In this document: positions 13,565 to 15,495 of the stretch, one piece after another | How positions within the stretch are numbered: position 1 is the stretch's first letter | How the letters are laid out: every line of letters begins with the position of its first letter | Assembly (NCBI GenBank): GCA_035293045.1 | Contig: DATDOY010000279.1 | Coordinates: 1-15,495, forward strand | DNA: 15,495 bases | From: DATDOY01 sp035293045 | GTDB lineage: Bacteria; Actinomycetota; Acidimicrobiia; IMCC26256; JACPCJ01 | Direction: 5' to 3' | Made by a program: the position numbers and the translations under genes | Notes under the pieces: model-generated | Seen by the model: the letters and a program-made list of their open reading frames with translations, nothing else | Database searches by the model: none | Told to the model about the DNA's origin: nothing

Positions 13565-15073
13565 TCACTCGAACGCCGTTGTGACCAGGGCCTCGGCGGA
13601 AACCCTGGCGGCCCGCAGCCCGCGGGCCTGGAGGGCTCGCAGATCGCCGGCCGCCTGGGCCCGCTTGAGATCTGAGAATGAATACCCCGCCCCGGGAATT
13701 GCCAAATCCTCCGCGTCGGGTTGGACCACCTGGAGGAACACACCGATCGGGGGTCCGCCTTTGTGAAGTTGCCCGGTCGAGTGGAGATACCGCGGGCCCA
13801 GCCCGACCGTGACCGCGACGCCCCGCTCGCTCCCGATGCGATGCGCCGCCGCCTGAATCTCGTGGATGAGGTCGCCCTCGGGATCGACGAACGCCTGAAC
13901 CGCGAGATAGTCGCCCGGCGCCATCGCGGCCAACAGGACCGCGGGGTCTTCCTCGCCGACCGCCGGAATCCCGCTGGCGAGGACGGCGTCGGTCGCGTCC
14001 TTGGCCGCCTTCACGTCGGGCTGATCGAACGGATTCACGCCGAGAAGATGACCGACGAGCGCAGTCGCGACCTCCCATCGGACGACCTCGCCACCGAGGT
14101 CGTAAGGGTCGTCGAGGGGGAACCGCAGCGTCGGATGATGCGGGACATCGACCGGAACCCCTAAGCCGACAAACAGGCGGTCGTCTGCATAGGCGGTCGC
14201 GTGCCGCTCGGGCTCGCCGTCGATCGGGATGATCCCGGTTCCCCGCTTCCCCGTCGACTCGGCAATCAGCTGTTCGATCCATGCGCCGAACGCGGCGACG
14301 GACGGCGCTAGGCGAAGCGTGAGCTTGTCGCGGCCGCTCGCGACGCCGGCCGCCATCTGCGCGGCCAACACCGCTCCCGGATTGGCATCTGTCAGGTCTC
14401 GACATGCGTCGACCATGTCGAGCGCCCGCCGGAGCAGCTCCTCAAGCTCGAGGCCGACGAGGGCGGCGGGCACCAACCCGAAATGTGAGAGGGCGGAGTA
14501 CCGGCCCCCGATGTCGGGTCGGTTCTCGAACACAGCATGGAACGAGCGATCGCGCGCCAGCGAGGCGAGCGGGCCCCCCGGGTCGGTGATGGCGCCGAAC
14601 TGCTCCGCTCGGCCGACGAGATCCCAGAAATACGCGAGCTGGCTGCGGGTCTCGACGGTGGTCCCCGATTTCGACGCCGCGATGAAGAATGTGGTGTCGA
14701 GGGGCAATTGATTCGTGACCCGGCGGATGGCGGCGGGATCGGTGGTGTCGAGAATGACGACCCGAAGGGCGCCGGCGCCGTCGCCCCACGTCCGCACGGC
14801 GACCTCTGGGAAGAGGCTGGAACCCCCCATCCCCATCAGGACCACGTGCGTGAAGCCGTTCGACGCCAAGCCGATGGCGAAGGACTCGAGTTCGCCGATT
14901 CGGTGCAGCATGTCGTCGGGACTGTCGAGCCAGCCGAGACGATCGGCCACTTCGGCGGGGCTTTCCTGCCAGAGCGCGTGGTCGCGGGCCCAGAGCCGGC
15001 GCACTGCGTCCGCGCGGGCGAGTCGGCCGAGCTGCTCCGCGGTCGCCGTGGTAAAGGCAGCGTCCTCGCTCAC
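13565..15073 (-). CDS. pgi: Glucose-6-phosphate isomerase, TAL-PGI type
   Basis: The enzyme interconverts glucose-6-phosphate and fructose-6-phosphate. The 502-residue product has two SIS-type sugar-isomerase parts: MGMGGSSLFPEV (80-91) and AASKSGTTVET (132-142). The PGI signature GGRYSALSHFGLVP (189-202), RGTGIIPIDGEPER, NPFDQPDV (347-354) and HSTGQLHKGG (431-440) follow. The C-terminal AEDLAIPGAGYSFSDLKRAQAAGDLRAL is typical of the isomerase half of actinobacterial transaldolase/glucose-6-phosphate isomerase fusions. No transaldolase domain is attached here. The start is GTG at 15071-15073, overlapping the upstream oxidoreductase stop as GTGA, with GGAG 4 bases before. The frame runs on upstream to 15169, but that lies in the oxidoreductase gene. 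It may supply fructose-6-phosphate toward the mannose-1-phosphate used by the nucleotidyltransferase nearby. Confidence 0.9.
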   Translation of the reverse strand: MSEDAAFTTATAEQLGRLARADAVRRLWARDHALWQESPAEVADRLGWLDSPDDMLHRIGELESFAIGLASNGFTHVVLMGMGGSSLFPEVAVRTWGDGAGALRVVILDTTDPAAIRRVTNQLPLDTTFFIAASKSGTTVETRSQLAYFWDLVGRAEQFGAITDPGGPLASLARDRSFHAVFENRPDIGGRYSALSHFGLVPAALVGLELEELLRRALDMVDACRDLTDANPGAVLAAQMAAGVASGRDKLTLRLAPSVAAFGAWIEQLIAESTGKRGTGIIPIDGEPERHATAYADDRLFVGLGVPVDVPHHPTLRFPLDDPYDLGGEVVRWEVATALVGHLLGVNPFDQPDVKAAKDATDAVLASGIPAVGEEDPAVLLAAMAPGDYLAVQAFVDPEGDLIHEIQAAAHRIGSERGVAVTVGLGPRYLHSTGQLHKGGPPIGVFLQVVQPDAEDLAIPGAGYSFSDLKRAQAAGDLRALQARGLRAARVSAEALVTTAFE

Positions 15074-15495
15074 GACGCTCCGCGCGCGGTCTTGCGAACC
15101 TCGGGGTTGTAGCAGACGCCCTTCATGCCCAGCATCTGCGCGGGGACACACAGGTTCGAGTACTGGCACAGGGCCTCGGTCTGACGATCACCGAGGATGC
15201 GCTCGGCAAGGTCGGCCTCCGCGTAGAAGGGTCGCCCGATCCCCACCATGTCCGCCTCGCCCGATTCGAGGATCCCCTCGACCTCGTGCCGGTCGCGGAT
15301 CCCCCCGACGGCGAACACCGGGATCGACACCCGCTGCTTCACCGCCGTGAACCGCGAGCGGTTCCATACCGGCTCAAAGGGGCTCGCCCGTCCGCCCCAC
15401 CAGTACCCCGCCTTCAACACGGCGCGGTCAAACCTTCTCGGCGCGGCGGCCTCGAGACGCTTGACCATGGCGGGGTTGTTCCAGATCGAGCGCGG
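15070..15495 (-). CDS. NADH:flavin oxidoreductase (old yellow enzyme family), C-terminal part, truncated by window edge
   Basis: Only the last 141 residues are visible. The frame is open to the window edge and its start lies outside. The sequence IPVFAVGGIRDRHEVEGILESGEADMVGIGRPFYAEADLAERI is the typical C-terminal half of the FMN-binding TIM barrel (phosphate-binding GGI and GRPF segments). After it comes LCQYSNLCVPAQMLGMKGVCYNPEV, which resembles the iron-sulfur region of 2,4-dienoyl-CoA reductase-like enzymes. It has C-x5-C-x11-C rather than the usual four cysteines, with Ser where the second Cys is expected, so a 4Fe-4S cluster is doubtful. The protein stops soon afterwards, so no FAD/NAD(P) reductase domain follows. 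The gene overlaps pgi by GTGA. The substrate cannot be told. Confidence 0.85.
   Translation of the reverse strand, partial: PRSIWNNPAMVKRLEAAAPRRFDRAVLKAGYWWGGRASPFEPVWNRSRFTAVKQRVSIPVFAVGGIRDRHEVEGILESGEADMVGIGRPFYAEADLAERILGDRQTEALCQYSNLCVPAQMLGMKGVCYNPEVRKTARGAS

Overview
The window is a dense, high-G+C bacterial chromosome segment. Gene content and order point to an actinobacterium, probably a deep-branching or uncultured one rather than a mycobacterium or streptomycete; this is inference. The strongest pointer is a run of genes matching the mycobacterial neighbourhood gcvH - garA (Rv1827) - Rv1828 (MerR) - Rv1829 (DUF151) - Rv1830 (MerR) - glycine decarboxylase. Here that run is interrupted by extra genes: a LipM-type octanoyltransferase, hpt, a K+ channel and a nuclease-fold protein. 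Apart from one partial plus-strand gene at the left edge, everything reads on the minus strand, so transcription runs from high to low coordinates.

Right part (15495 to 10307): the C-terminal end of an old-yellow-enzyme-type NADH:flavin oxidoreductase, a glucose-6-phosphate isomerase of the TAL-PGI type (GTGA overlap), a CDP-alcohol phosphatidyltransferase (pgsA), and a large sugar-phosphate nucleotidyltransferase fused to a phosphomannomutase-like domain whose active-site loops are degenerate (ATGA overlap with pgsA). The 5' end of pgsA appears to be broken by a single-base frameshift. A strong ribosome binding site, an ATG and about 24 codons of normal codon usage sit just upstream in another frame.

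Middle part (10274 to 5534): gcvH, a LipM/LplA-family octanoyl transferase, a GarA/OdhI-like FHA protein carrying an N-terminal zinc ribbon, an Rv1828-like double-domain MerR regulator, hypoxanthine phosphoribosyltransferase, a DUF151 bifunctional-nuclease-family protein, and a two-TM RCK potassium channel. Spacing is short or overlapping, except for about 110 bp between hpt and the DUF151 gene, which holds a perfect 7-bp hairpin.

Left part (5526 to 433): a good SigA-type promoter (TTGACG, 17 bp, TAGCGT) precedes an Rv1830-like MerR regulator. It is followed by a small PD-(D/E)XK-like protein of unknown role and then gcvT, gcvPA and gcvPB, encoding the T-protein and a two-subunit P-protein. 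With gcvH and the octanoyltransferase, the window encodes H, P and T of the glycine cleavage system plus a likely route to lipoylate H. No L-protein (lpd) or lipoyl synthase is present. The last gene converges on a 5'-truncated L,D-transpeptidase.

No tRNA, rRNA, CRISPR, insertion sequence or prophage gene was seen. The window reads as core chromosome. The points of interest are unusual domain architectures, regulatory sequences and the pgsA frame problem rather than an accessory system.
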